A stretch of 64,000 nt of DNA from Termitomyces sp. T153 (taxonomy: Eukaryota > Basidiomycota > Agaricomycetes > Agaricales > Lyophyllaceae). The position numbers and the translations under genes are program-made. Of the stretch, positions 46,742 through 56,477 are shown in pieces (within the stretch, counting starts at the first letter, position 1; every line of letters starts with the position of its first letter). The DNA lies in NCBI GenBank assembly GCA_018296165.2, contig JACKQL020000027.1:496001-560000 (forward strand), given 5' to 3'. Below the pieces are notes generated by a model, which made no database searches, was not told the origin of the DNA, and worked only from the letters and a program-made list of their open reading frames with translations.

Positions 46742-48007
46742 ATGGCTCCCTCTGTCAGTGTTGTTATCCCTACTGCCCCTTGCCAAGCCTCTAGACCCCT
46801 TGCACCCATTGCTGTTGCTTCTTCTGCATCCACTGACCATTTTGCCAACCTCAAATGTGCTATAAAGCATGATGGTAAACAGGCTATTGTAGCTATCCTC
46901 CAGCTGCCCCTGTTTGCTTCTGCCCTCATTGGCATTTGCAACACTGCCAAAGCTTTTCCAGGATTGGACAGTGACCATACCCAGTACATTGGTACAACCC
47001 ATTTGGTAAGTCCGCCTTCCCCTCATCATCTTCTTTCCTCATGCTCGCTTTAGCACTTTGCTGATGAGTCTAATTATGCCAGGCTGTCAGAGCAGAAAGG
47101 GCTTGTAGACACATTGTCCCAGATCCTCCCTACACTTGACCACCTCTCCACTGATGATGCCCCTGACATCCAGCATTTCTTCACATTTGCTGACACACTC
47201 ATTCTTATAGACAAGAAGTGGCACAAGGAACAGCGCAAATGTGAGATACAGGAGGTCTGTCCTGCTTCTCCCTCTATCCTTTTCCCTTATCTCTGACTTA
47301 TTTTAGCAACAGTGCCATCAGCGCAAGGCTTGTGACACTGAGATGCTTGGTTTGACCCCTGTTTTCTCCTCCAAATAGAAGGCTAATATAAGTTTGCCAG
47401 CTTCTCAAGTAGCATTCCTCATGCACTGCTTCGATCAATTAATACTTCTCTTGCCCTGTTTACAGGTGGAACCCAAGGGCAAACCCAAACCAAAGAAGGT
47501 CAAGGTTACCTCCTCCCTGAGTCAGTCCCTTTGACTGCTTCTTGCCTCGCTTCTCTTGACTCCTGCTTTTAGCTAGCTTCAAGCTCAGCAGCAATGCTGT
47601 GCTTGCTTTGCTGGGTCAGATTGACGCAGCCATTGAGAATCACCTTCTTGACAAGGATAATGCTGCCCTGCTTGCTGAACTTCAAAAGCATCATGAAGCA
47701 ATCAACCTCACTGCGCAGCAACAACTATATTCTCTTGACCTTGGCCTCCAGACTTTCTGCCATATCTCTGCACAGCTCAAGCACTTGGACAAAGTCCTTG
47801 GTTCCTCTGAGATTGAGAAGACCAGTTCTCTTCTTGGTGACCTCTGAGTTTCTCCTGAGGTAAGTATTTAGTGCTCCTTTATTTCCTCTTCTGTTTTATT
47901 TACCCAGCTTTCTAGGCTCCTGTCAATGATTCTGACATTGAGCTCACTGATTTCCCAGCAGATAGGCCTGAAAATGCCATGGATCTATCATTGGCTACTC
48001 CAGTGTA
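46742..48007 (+). pseudogene. Antisense, intron-containing passenger gene inside the gypsy element
   Basis: Plus strand, opposite to gag-pol, between integrase and the 3' LTR. Exon 1 (46742-47005) starts MAPSVSVVIPTAP and reads QAIVAILQLPLFASALIGIC and LDSDHTQYIGTTH. Exon 2 (47054-47254) reads LVDTLSQILPTLDHL and FFTFADTLILIDKKWHKEQR. Exon 3 starts at 47307. Both introns are 48 and 52 nt, GT-AG, and in phase. Later exons (47466 on) include EPKGKPKPKKVKVTSSLS, LALLGQIDAAIENHLL and a final acidic DSDIELTDFPADRPENAMDL ending at 48007. At least two in-frame stops (TAG 47376-47378; TGA about 47845) disable it; the TGA could be a deaminated CGA. I do not recognise a domain. The intact splice structure implies it was once a translated gene. 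Confidence 0.55.
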
Positions 48008-48164
48008 AGCACTGGCTCTGCCTCTGCCTTGCATAGTATAGCCATACTCTTAGCTATCCCTAAAATCCTTGTATCTCCCCACAATTGATGTTATTAACTC
48101 TGAAACAAAGCATGACTTGAACAAGTTTTCTTTTACTTTTGCTAAGTAAAATTTTTAATTTTTG

Positions 48165-48782
48165 TCAACCTTTGGGGCTATTGTCTGACCCATTCCCATC
48201 ATGGTCTAAAGGCTCGTGGAGCCTTATAGAACCAAATGATAGATCTGGCATAGCATTCCCTGTAGGCTTTTGTAGTTCTTCCCTTAACCCTTTCAACTTT
48301 TCTGGAGTGATATCTACCCATTGCTCTAGGCTTTGGGATAGCTCCAAGCATTTCCAAGCTTTGTAAGGAATTACTCTAAAAGCTGCAACTCTGGTCTGCC
48401 AAACTGACCCATCCAATTTTGCCACAATATAATTACCACCCTTGGTCCTGGCAATTACTACCATTGGACCATGAAAATGGGGCAGCATTTTAGCACTATG
48501 TGAACTTTCTGTAATCATATTCTTGACCAAGACTAAGTCCAAAGGCTTGAAATTGAAGTCTTTGATAGAGTGTTTATGCTCTTCTGCAAACTTCAAGGCC
48601 CATTGGAGTTTGTCCTTCCCAACTCTCTCTCTCATTTCCTCCACATGTTGGTGGTGCTTGGCTAAAGCTCTAGCACAATAACCAATTAACTCTTCTGTAG
48701 ACAATGGCCCTTCTGGTAATTCTATCAACCAAGTAGCCTCTACCAAATCCAAAGGTAGAGTCGGATGAGCTCCAGTGACCAT
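48165..48782 (-). pseudogene. Middle gypsy: integrase C-terminal region
   Basis: Minus-strand open frame. It contains MVTGAHPTLPLDLVEATWL (target-site region after the integrase core), a basic helical stretch RALAKHHQHVEEMRERV, FKPLDLVLVKN and HFHGPMVVIARTKGGNYIVAKLDGS, the SH3-like GPF/Y-type module common at the end of gypsy integrases. No chromodomain follows. Confidence 0.75.
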
Positions 48783-48800
48783 GAAGTATGGTGAACATCA

Positions 48801-49903
48801 TCAGATAGTAATGTGATCACTCCACATTACATGGAAGAAGAACCAAAACCATTGAGTGTGATCCTCACAAGCTTTGAATAAAGCTTGCCTGACATCCCAA
48901 TGTGGCCTTTCAATTTTGCCATTAGCTTGGGAGTTGTATAAAGAGATAGCAATGCCTTTGATTCCATATTTACTCTCTATCCAAGCTGTGACCTTTTTGA
49001 ATTGTCCAGCATTGTCAGTGATGATTTCTGCAATGCAACCCCAGTGACAAATTACATCCTCAAACAGCCATTGACCAATTGTTTTATGGTTTTCTTTGTG
49101 CAGAGGCCTCCCTTCCATTCATGAAGACAATGCGCACCTACCATGGACAATATACTTGCAGCCATTTGAAGCTGGAGTCATGTGCATGGTATCAATGTGG
49201 ATTGTTTGGAAGATAGAGAGTGTATAGGTTACTGTGGGAGCTCTGTTTACAACTGTCTTCTGATGTATCTGGCAGTTGTGGCAAGTCCCAACATACCACT
49301 GTACATCTCCATCAATTTCTGGCCACCAAAATTGTTCTTGTATTAACATTTTGCTTGCATAAGTCCCTCTATGCCCTAAGGCATCATGGGCTGATTAAGC
49401 ATGAACATTTGCTTATCAATATTGACTACTAACTTATGCCTAGCTTCATGATTGCATTTGTACAGTCTCCCCTTTTGATCAAAGAAGAACTGTCTTGCAA
49501 ACCTCTTGAACTTGTCTGGGTCCCAGCCCTTCAGACCTTCAAGTTCTTTGCTTGGGTCTTGTAGCCAGCTTTGTACAATTGGTAGCAAGTCATCCCACTG
49601 TTCACTCTCACCACCCTTCCTATGTTCTAAGTAGGCTTGTGAGTCTGCTTCCTTTTCTTCCTCAATACCTTCTGTGGGTAACAGAGGCTGAGAGAGAGAT
49701 AGTACTGCAACAGGATCTATTCTAGATGTCTGCTGCTGACTAAGAACTGCCTTCCTAAGTTCCATCCCTTGAGACCTTGCTCTATCAAGTTCTTGTTCAA
49801 AGTCTGATACTCCAGTGGCTACTGCATGTAGATAGCCACCTCTAGTGTCAATTTGATCTGCAAACTCTTCAAGTGCTAAGGGTTCCCAATCCTTCCAGCC
49901 TAG
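48801..49903 (-). pseudogene. Middle gypsy: integrase
   Basis: Minus strand in three frames. 49765-49376 holds the linker and N-terminus (FARQFFFDQKGRLYKCN, H-x-x-x-H region). 49349-49119 has WWPEIDGDVQWYVGTCHNCQ (CxxC zinc part) and IHIDTMHM (first Asp). 49118-48801 has IITDNAGQFKK (second Asp) and ANGKIERPHW (Glu). Frameshifts and stops at the joins mean it is inactive. Confidence 0.78.
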
Positions 49904-50629
49904 TTAATTGTTGGTTTTAGCTGGATATTCAAAGTGCATAGTCTTTGGGTTGTCCACCAACTCTGGATTGACAGGTGGGTACTCCTCATCTCCTGGCTGC
50001 TTGAGCCTCCTAGACAGACCATCCACACTAAAGGTTTTTCCTGGCACATGCCTCAAAGTAAAATGATAGAGTAGTACATCCTCAATCCATCTCATGATGG
50101 TGGCATTAGGTCCTATTCCAGGATTGCTTAGCATTCCCTTCAAATACTTGGCATCTGTCTCCACTACAAGCTTCCTACAACCAACCAGCCAATACTTATT
50201 AGCTTGCAAGGCTCTCATCAAACCATAGAGTTCTCTTTTTGGTTGTGAGAATCTTGCCTCCCTCTCATTCAAGGTGATGGATCCTAGCTTAGCACAAGTG
50301 TGTTGCTTAGGATTGTCTGGAGCTTCCTGGAATATTCCAAAGCCCACTGCCATCCAAGAAGTGTCAACTGATAAGACCACTGCCCCTCCTGACTCATAGT
50401 CAAGTGGTTTTAAAGGTGCACTTTCAGCTAGCAACTTCTTCAACTGAGCCATTGCTGACTGCTGTTCCTTACCCCAAATAAATGGTGTGTGGTTTTGAGT
50501 CAATTTGTTGATGGGTGCAGCCACTTTAGCATAGTCTTTAATGAACATCCTAAAGGTACCACAAGTACCTAGGAAAGCTCTGACATCTGACTTGTCCTGG
50601 CAATCACCCCACCCCATAACAATGGCCAA
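49904..50629 (-). pseudogene. Middle gypsy: RNase H
   Basis: Minus-strand frame: VRAFLGTCGTFRMFIKDYAK (RT thumb/connection), VVLSVDTSWMAVGFGIFQE (first catalytic Asp), REARFSQPKRELYGLMRAL (Glu), VVETDAKYLKGML (Asp) and HVPGKTFSVDGLSRR (final Asp). All four catalytic positions are retained. It is separated from RT by an in-frame stop (50630-50632) and from integrase by another (about 49904). Confidence 0.85.
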
Positions 50630-51955
50630 TCACTTGGTCTCAGGTTTCTGTCCCTCATAGGAACACCTGTGTCCAACCACTACAATCTCATCTGCACAGA
50701 CTACTGACTTGTTCCCAGAGAAAGTTCCTCCAGCATATTTGATTCTTTGTAACACTCTGTTTACATTCTGCAGATGTTCCCATACAAATCTCCTAATGCC
50801 TGGGTTTTCTGGGATAACCTCATAGCCTCCATCTGGCAATTCATATCTGTGAGGTAGACCTCTGATTGGCACATCATCAATATATGGCCAAGTTACATGA
50901 GGTATCTCATCTTTCAAGATGAAGGCAATGTCATCATGAAAGATTGGTACTGAATTTGTCCAGCCCATTGGCAGGGTTACCAGCCTTAGAGCACCAAAGG
51001 GTGTCTGAAAGGTGGTATAGTCCCTAGACTCCACATCCAACACTCTCTCATCATATCCCACATACAAGTCAAAGATCTCTCCACAATCCCTGCCAGCAAA
51101 GTGACTAGCTAACTCTTCAGTTGCTGGTGGCAACCCAGAATGTGCTATGGTCACTTTGTTTAAAGGTTCCAAGCTGTGAACTATCCTCAAACTCTCACCA
51201 TCCTTCTTCAATACTGTGAACCACTGGGATCTGTATGAAGAGTTGGATGGCTTATACACTCCTGCCTCAATTTTCTGCTTTATCATCTGGCAGATTTTAT
51301 CCTTGAGTCCAGGAGCAATGGGAATGTTCTTCAATACCCAAGGGGTGTGAGGAATTACTGGCATTACTACAGGAGGGAAGAATTCCTCCTTGAGCCTACC
51401 TCTTGGAGAATCATCCCATGCAAAAGCCTCATTCTGCAGCATCATTAGATGATGTACTGCCTTCATCTCCTTTGGCCATAGGAAACCTTCACCATGTGCT
51501 TGGTCAATGATCTCCTTGCACTCAGCAGTGTACCTCCCTGTGGGTTTGAAATCAGGTGGGTTTGGGTCCAACTGTGGCATGTCTGCTAGTGGATCTCCAG
51601 TGATACACCTTTCAATTCTAAACTCCTCAGGAGAGGTTCCTAGTACAGGTTTCACCTTTCTAGCAACAGGTTTGTATTTCTTAGAAAATACTTGTGCAGT
51701 TTTCCCCACACCTGCTTCTAACTCTAGGCTTTTCTGCTGTACTAAGATCTCCTCTAACTTCTCTGGTATCTGACACAGCTGCCCATTTAGATAGGCTGCT
51801 AATGTCTTCTCATTTCTTCCTCCCACAACTCCCTCTGCAGCAAAGGCCTGCAGATACACATCTCTCAACTCCAGGTTCTTGAATCCACCATGATTTATAG
51901 TGTATCCAGTCACCATGACTTCACCATTCTCCTTCTCCCCAATCATCACTGCCAC
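50630..51955 (-). pseudogene. Middle gypsy: reverse transcriptase
   Basis: 441-residue minus-strand frame. Main motifs: FKPTGRYTAECKEIIDQ, FFPPVVMPVIPHTPWVLKNI, YRSQWFTVLKKDGESLRIVH, VGYDERVLDVESRDYTTFQT, PFGALRLVTLPMGWTNSVPI, the catalytic WPYIDDVPIRG, and VVGHRCSYEGQ at the end. The catalytic YIDD aspartates are intact. It is in the -1 frame relative to the protease frame upstream; the overlap is at AAAATTTTAAA around 51988. Confidence 0.88.
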
Positions 51956-51987
51956 CTCTCCCTGGTCACTGACCAGATCATTGAGAT

Positions 51988-52990
51988 TTAAAATTTTGGA
52001 TCACTATCTCCTCCAACACCTGCCTTTGGCACCTTCCCTCTTTGAAGAGTGGGCAGGGCTGTCCTGCAACCAGTATTAGGATCTCTGATAGTTATGATGG
52101 CACTGCCATCTTGAAGATTTTGTATGTTGCTTTCTGTCAGTGTGTCAAAAGAATGACCCAACAAGACAGTATAAGCTGGCTTGACAAAGATATGCACTTG
52201 TAGATAAATAGTGAAGCCTTTAGCAAAAGTAAATGGCACATTTTTGGCTAAACCAACTGATGTATTCACTTGACTGTTGGCACTCTCCATCCTTAAGCAT
52301 ATGTCTGGATCCCAAGTCAATCCTAAACAAAGTGCCTCATCTAGTGCCATACAGACTATCTGAGAACCACTATCTAGAATTGTCTCTACTTGTCCCCTCT
52401 GATTGACAATGGGGTTCAAGGATCTCAACACTTGCAAATCTCTAGCCACATACACCACTACTGGCTTTTCTCCTGGAGGGATATTTTCCAAGTAAGTGGC
52501 TACACAATCCTGATGCACTACTGAACCAGTAGGCAAATCATCCTGTGTCCCATCTGCAATGAAATAGGTTGCCATTGGTAGGTCATTGACATCTACTTTG
52601 TCAGGTGGTTTCTTCTCCCTTACAGTCTGCTGTTGAACTGCTACTCTTGGGATATTGGGATCCCTAGACTGAGTCCCTGATTTGAGAGTCAATTTTTATA
52701 TCATTGCCTCCCTTAATCCAGGAGCCACATCTAACAGTTCTCCAGTACTGAAAGGTACAGTAGCCCCCCAGAGCTTATCAATGGTCCTATCCCACTCCTT
52801 CCTCTTTGTTCCTGTTAAGGAACTTTTAACAGTGTCCTGCACTGGCAAGTCTGGTCCCTCATTGAGGGCTGGAACCTTCTCAAAAGGTAGGTCCAGTTTT
52901 GATGCAACTCTAGGTGGAATCACCAGAGTTAGCTTTTCTTTCCAGGGTTTTTCAGGGGTTCTCTCTAGCAATGAGGATACTCCTGGTTGA
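51988..52990 (-). pseudogene. Middle gypsy: protease
   Basis: Minus strand. 52990-52696 is the gag-protease linker (PWKEKLTLVIPPRVASKLD). 52692-51988 carries VETILDSGSQIVCMALDEAL (DSGS active site, as in many retroelement proteases) and a flap and C-terminal part ending AYTVLLGHSFDTLTES. A single stop separates the two near 52694. Confidence 0.8.
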
Positions 52991-53024
52991 GATGCCTCTT
53001 TCCTAATTGCCTTCATTGAGTTAT

Positions 53025-54492
53025 TTAAAAATCCTTAGAGGAAGATTTCTGTCCTTCAGGACTAGCTGTGTTCCTTGTGTTGACCAACACACTGAGCATC
53101 TCAGCCATTTTATTGAAACCTTTCTCCAAGTCCCCCAAGTGGTCTGACTCCTTATGCTGAATGTGTTCTAGCATGTCATCCCTTGTGTCTCTAGCAGAGT
53201 TTACATAGGTAGAGTAAGTGACTGTCTCTAGAGGGTCATCTTCTGGCCATCCAAAATACATGTTCACTTGCTTATCATGTACTTGTGCTAGTCTAGCATG
53301 AGGAGATATACCAGCAGGATCCCTAGGTAAAGGAGCACCATTAGGTAGTCTGGCTCTCCCTTCCAATAGGATGATCCATCCTTTTTGTACATCTCCCTTG
53401 ATGACTTCACACTCTGAGATTCTATGTCCAGTTTGCCAACAATAGAAGCAAGTAACACCACTTCTCCCAGAAGTTAGAAATGTAGGAGGTCCTTCTGCCC
53501 TTATACCCTGGCTTCCTTTGGTATTCGAGAAGGTATTGTGCATGTCCAACTTACCAGTTTGCAAGGCTTGCATGGTACTCTGGATGCTCCCCATTTGTTT
53601 CCCAATGGTAACCACAGCATCTTGTAGATGAGCCATTTTCTCCTCCACTTCCTCCTCCTTAATGTTCCTCCTACTAGTTTCCATTTTCTCCACCTTCTCC
53701 TCTCTAGGGCTCCTTACAGTAGCACCATCTGTCAAGGTCCCTACTACTGTTAGCACTTCTGATAGGTCATACTTGTTGTCTTTGTGCCTATCTCTAGCAG
53801 GGTCTTTGTAGTGGCCATATCTACTTATTGACCTTTCCTCAATCACATCTCCAAAAGCTGGTGGAAAGCACCCCAGGAATTTGTCTACCAGAGACACATT
53901 CCCAGTTACATTAGCCAACTTCTTAGCCTCAGCTCTAAATTTCCTTATTAGAGAATGGATCTCTGTGGTGTCATTCCCTAAGTCTGGCATGTTCTTTGCA
54001 GATTCTGTCCAGGTTTGCAACACTACCTGTGTCATCCACTGCTTCTGGATAAGACTCCTTGATCTCTTTCTCAAAAGCAGACCAAGTATAGTCATCTCCA
54101 AAGGAATCAAAGCCCAGCCATTTCTGTTCAGTCTGAGCATCCACATATTCCAAGATTCTCTTTTTCCTTTCCTTATCTCCTTGGATCCCAGCATGCTCAA
54201 ACAGAGAGATCATCCTTTGTAAAAAGCAACAAACCTCAGAGGGCTCAGTGTGCTTCAACTTAGGTGCATCCCTGCTGTCAGGCAGTGGCAGTTTGTATCT
54301 GATGTTTTGCTCCATGATTGAGGCAGTAGAAACTGGTTGAGTAGTTGGGCACAGTTCTTTTGGTGAACTTGAAAATACTTTCTCAGTCCAAAGCTTCCTT
54401 CTGAGTAAAGTTTCAGGGTCAGGCAAAAAGGACTTTGAACCACTGCTATTGGTCCTAGTTTCTCTTTTCCTTAATATAACAGAGTTTTCCAC
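53025..54492 (-). pseudogene. Middle gypsy: gag
   Basis: Minus strand in two overlapping frames. 54492-53971 covers the N-terminal and capsid-like part (RMISLFEHAGIQGDKERKKR, WSAFEKEIKESYPEA). The second frame, to 53025, holds the rest, including a coiled-coil EEEVEEKMAHLQDAV and the zinc knuckle CFYCWQTGHRISEC. The switch lies near 53975-54010 and is best explained by a one-base frameshift, since the protein sense continues smoothly from NLDRICKEHARL to NDTTEIHSLIRKF. Confidence 0.82.
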
Positions 54493-54610
54493 CTTAGTTG
54501 TAATAACTTCAGGTGTTTTGGGCCAAGACCCAGGTGGTGCAAAAGTAATGTTTCACAAGGGTTGGACTTCCTCACAGAAATCCAAAAAGTGAGTTTTGTG
54601 CAACAAAAGC

Positions 54611-54628
54611 CCCTCGCGGTGGGCTCCA
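54611..54628 (-). promoter_or_regulatory. tRNA-type primer binding site of the middle gypsy element
   Basis: Plus-strand CCCTCGCGGTGGGCTCCA; in element sense it starts TGGAGCCC two bases after the LTR. It would pair with a tRNA 3' end with U73 (…GGGCU-CCA), the discriminator of eukaryotic tRNA-Cys and some tRNA-Gln. The identity of the tRNA is inference. Confidence 0.65.
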
Positions 54629-54630
54629 GA

Positions 54631-55510
54631 TGATGCAAAATGTAAGTTTGATGCCGTCAATTGATCGGATCAACAGATCAAACTTTGTTTCACTGAGGTT
54701 TGGAGGCTTAGTTACACTCAAGCTCACGCATACGCAACAATAATATAGATAATTTAAATGGTTTATTCGCAAGCTTGAGACGGTCTCGTACTATTGAATG
54801 GGCCTAATAATATTATAAATAAAACCCGAAACAACTAAGAACTCGTAAGCCTAAAAGAACCGCTCCCTGGGGTTCTCCAAGCCGTGGTACGTTGTTGCTT
54901 GCCTTTTCCTCCAATTCTCCTCCCCTTTTATAGCTCGTTGCGTGCGCATGGACCAGGGTGCTTTCCGTGCGCGCCTGTGGTCTGTACTGTGTGGTTTTCC
55001 TTGGCTTTTCCTTCTTATTGGTCGGCAGGATGAGATGGCGTGCTTGGTCGACATTATTCGGTTTTTGTATGTCCAACATCCTTTCCTTTGATCTTTTCCC
55101 TTCCCAAACTTCTCCCTAGCAGACTGCGCGTGGTTCGTCATGGTGGCCGGCTTGGGTTTGCATGGTCTGGCGTAGGAACGGGGATGATATCGAGGGGATA
55201 GGGCAGTATTCTTGCGATAGACGCCCATGGCTGTTCTCGGCGTCGGTTAGATTTCTAGCTGGGTTGCCGAGCACAGCCATTGATCGCCAATCAACGCGTG
55301 ATCAGGCTCGATTCTCAACGTCAGATCTTACTGTTTTCTGCTGGCATCGTTGTGGTGCGTGTTTGGATCATCGGCCTTCTCTACCAGATATGTGCCCTAC
55401 ACCTACAGTTCTCGGCGTTTTTCAAAGCTTACAGTTTTCAGCTTTTGGGTATCTGGGCCTTGGTACTTCGAGTATTTCGTCCTGTCTCAAAGTACGAGAC
55501 AAGCGTATCA
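54631..55510 (-). repeat. 5' LTR of the middle gypsy element
   Basis: 880 bp, TGATGCAAAA...GCGTATCA, CpG-rich, in contrast to the element's interior and its other LTR. The right boundary is fixed independently: the first base after it (55511) is where homology to the methyltransferase tail begins. Confidence 0.82.
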
Positions 55511-55769
55511 ACATTCGGTTCAAAAACAAGACCTGCCCTCTATGCAGGAGGAAATGGCAAGGTTTGGCGATGGTATGCCCAGATCGGGTGTTCCAGGATC
55601 CATGGCCAGGTATCGTTCAGTGCCGGTACAGCCTGGGATATTGAAACTACCAAGGGCAAATACGAGCTTAATGGGTTTCCACCCCTCTCATCACCCAAGC
55701 CGTCTTCTCCCTCGCCAGCTTTGCCGCTTGTATCAAGTTCTCAGTCATCAATGAAGCGCGATGTATTCC
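55511..55769 (+). pseudogene. Duplicated fragment of the O-methyltransferase tail
   Basis: Matches 23956-24240 (GSKTDLPSMQEAMARFGGG region to the SSMKRR region) at roughly 85-90% by eye. It has a missing base early on that shifts the frame and lacks about 34 bp at the position equivalent to 24131-24164. It fuses abruptly to RAD17 sequence at 55770. Confidence 0.85.
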
Positions 55770-56445
55770 TTCCTTGATGAGAAGGATATTCCCCGGGTGG
55801 ATGGTGAGAACGATGTTAGTCTTTGGCTTCCGCGGCGCGATGTGGAGAAGGAAGGTGGATGGTTAGAAAACGACGATATCGAGAAGATATTGATCGTTGG
55901 ATTTTTGCTTTCCGTTCGTTTTTGATCTTTTGCCATTGTGAATTCCACACCGCGTGTTCATCAGGTTCAACCGCGGAGTCGTATGTTCTGTGGTGTCCTC
56001 ATTCATTGGTATATACAGCTCGGAGGGAGGCCTCTCTTCCGAGGCTCTCGTCTATTAGCTAAAGCGCAAGGTGAACTTTTTCATAAACAATATCACAAAG
56101 GGGATACATCGGTCACTTGCTCAATTGTATCACTCTTCAAAGAGTGCGGATATTCATTTCCCGACATTGGGTGTCTGGACAATTAAATAACTTCGTGCTA
56201 GATCTTATCGACCATTTACAATGTTCCAGTATCAATGTTCAAGTTGGAATACCCGCCTTTTGGAACATGGAAACATAACAGGTCTATTCCAGGCTACTCC
56301 AGGGGCCCAAGGACTCTATCCATACCATACAACTATTATCATTCTTACATAAAGAACACTGGAGCTACATATTATTAACAACAATATACTATCACATACT
56401 ATACCAGACCGACCAAGCGCAAGCCATATTCTTCAATCCGTAAAC
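55770..56445 (+). pseudogene. Duplicated RAD17 C-terminus and 3' flank
   Basis: Plus strand reading SLDEKDIPRVDGENDVSLWL and RRDVEKEGGWLENDDIE, matching the final exon of RAD17 at 33326-33452, then non-coding sequence matching 33453-33960. The stop region is altered (EKILIV instead of EEF-stop). No upstream RAD17 exon is present. Confidence 0.85.
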
Positions 56446-56477
56446 GGCGGATGAAGTCGTCCCCGAGGCTATCACCT

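Larger units (their letters stand above)
45680..55510 (-). mobile_element. Ty3/gypsy element with tRNA-type PBS and antisense passenger gene
   Basis: Minus-strand element, 9.83 kb, with an 880-bp LTR at each end (45680-46559 and 54631-55510, TGAT...ATCA). In coding order: tRNA-type primer binding site, gag with a CCHC knuckle, protease, RT, RNase H, integrase and a C-terminal region, then a plus-strand intron-containing gene, a purine tract (sense GTGTAGGGGAGG), and the 3' LTR. There is no chromodomain. The frames are long and only lightly damaged, but the two LTRs differ strongly and the flanks do not match: a LINE on the left, a duplicated methyltransferase fragment on the right. Confidence 0.8.

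Noticed and set aside
54611..54628. tRNA gene fragment
   Set aside because: Only the 3' end of a tRNA is present, including the non-encoded CCA, exactly two bases from an LTR; it is a primer binding site.
45675..55515. A target duplication around the middle gypsy element
   Set aside because: TATGC and ACATT do not match in any register I tried, and the flanks are unrelated sequences.
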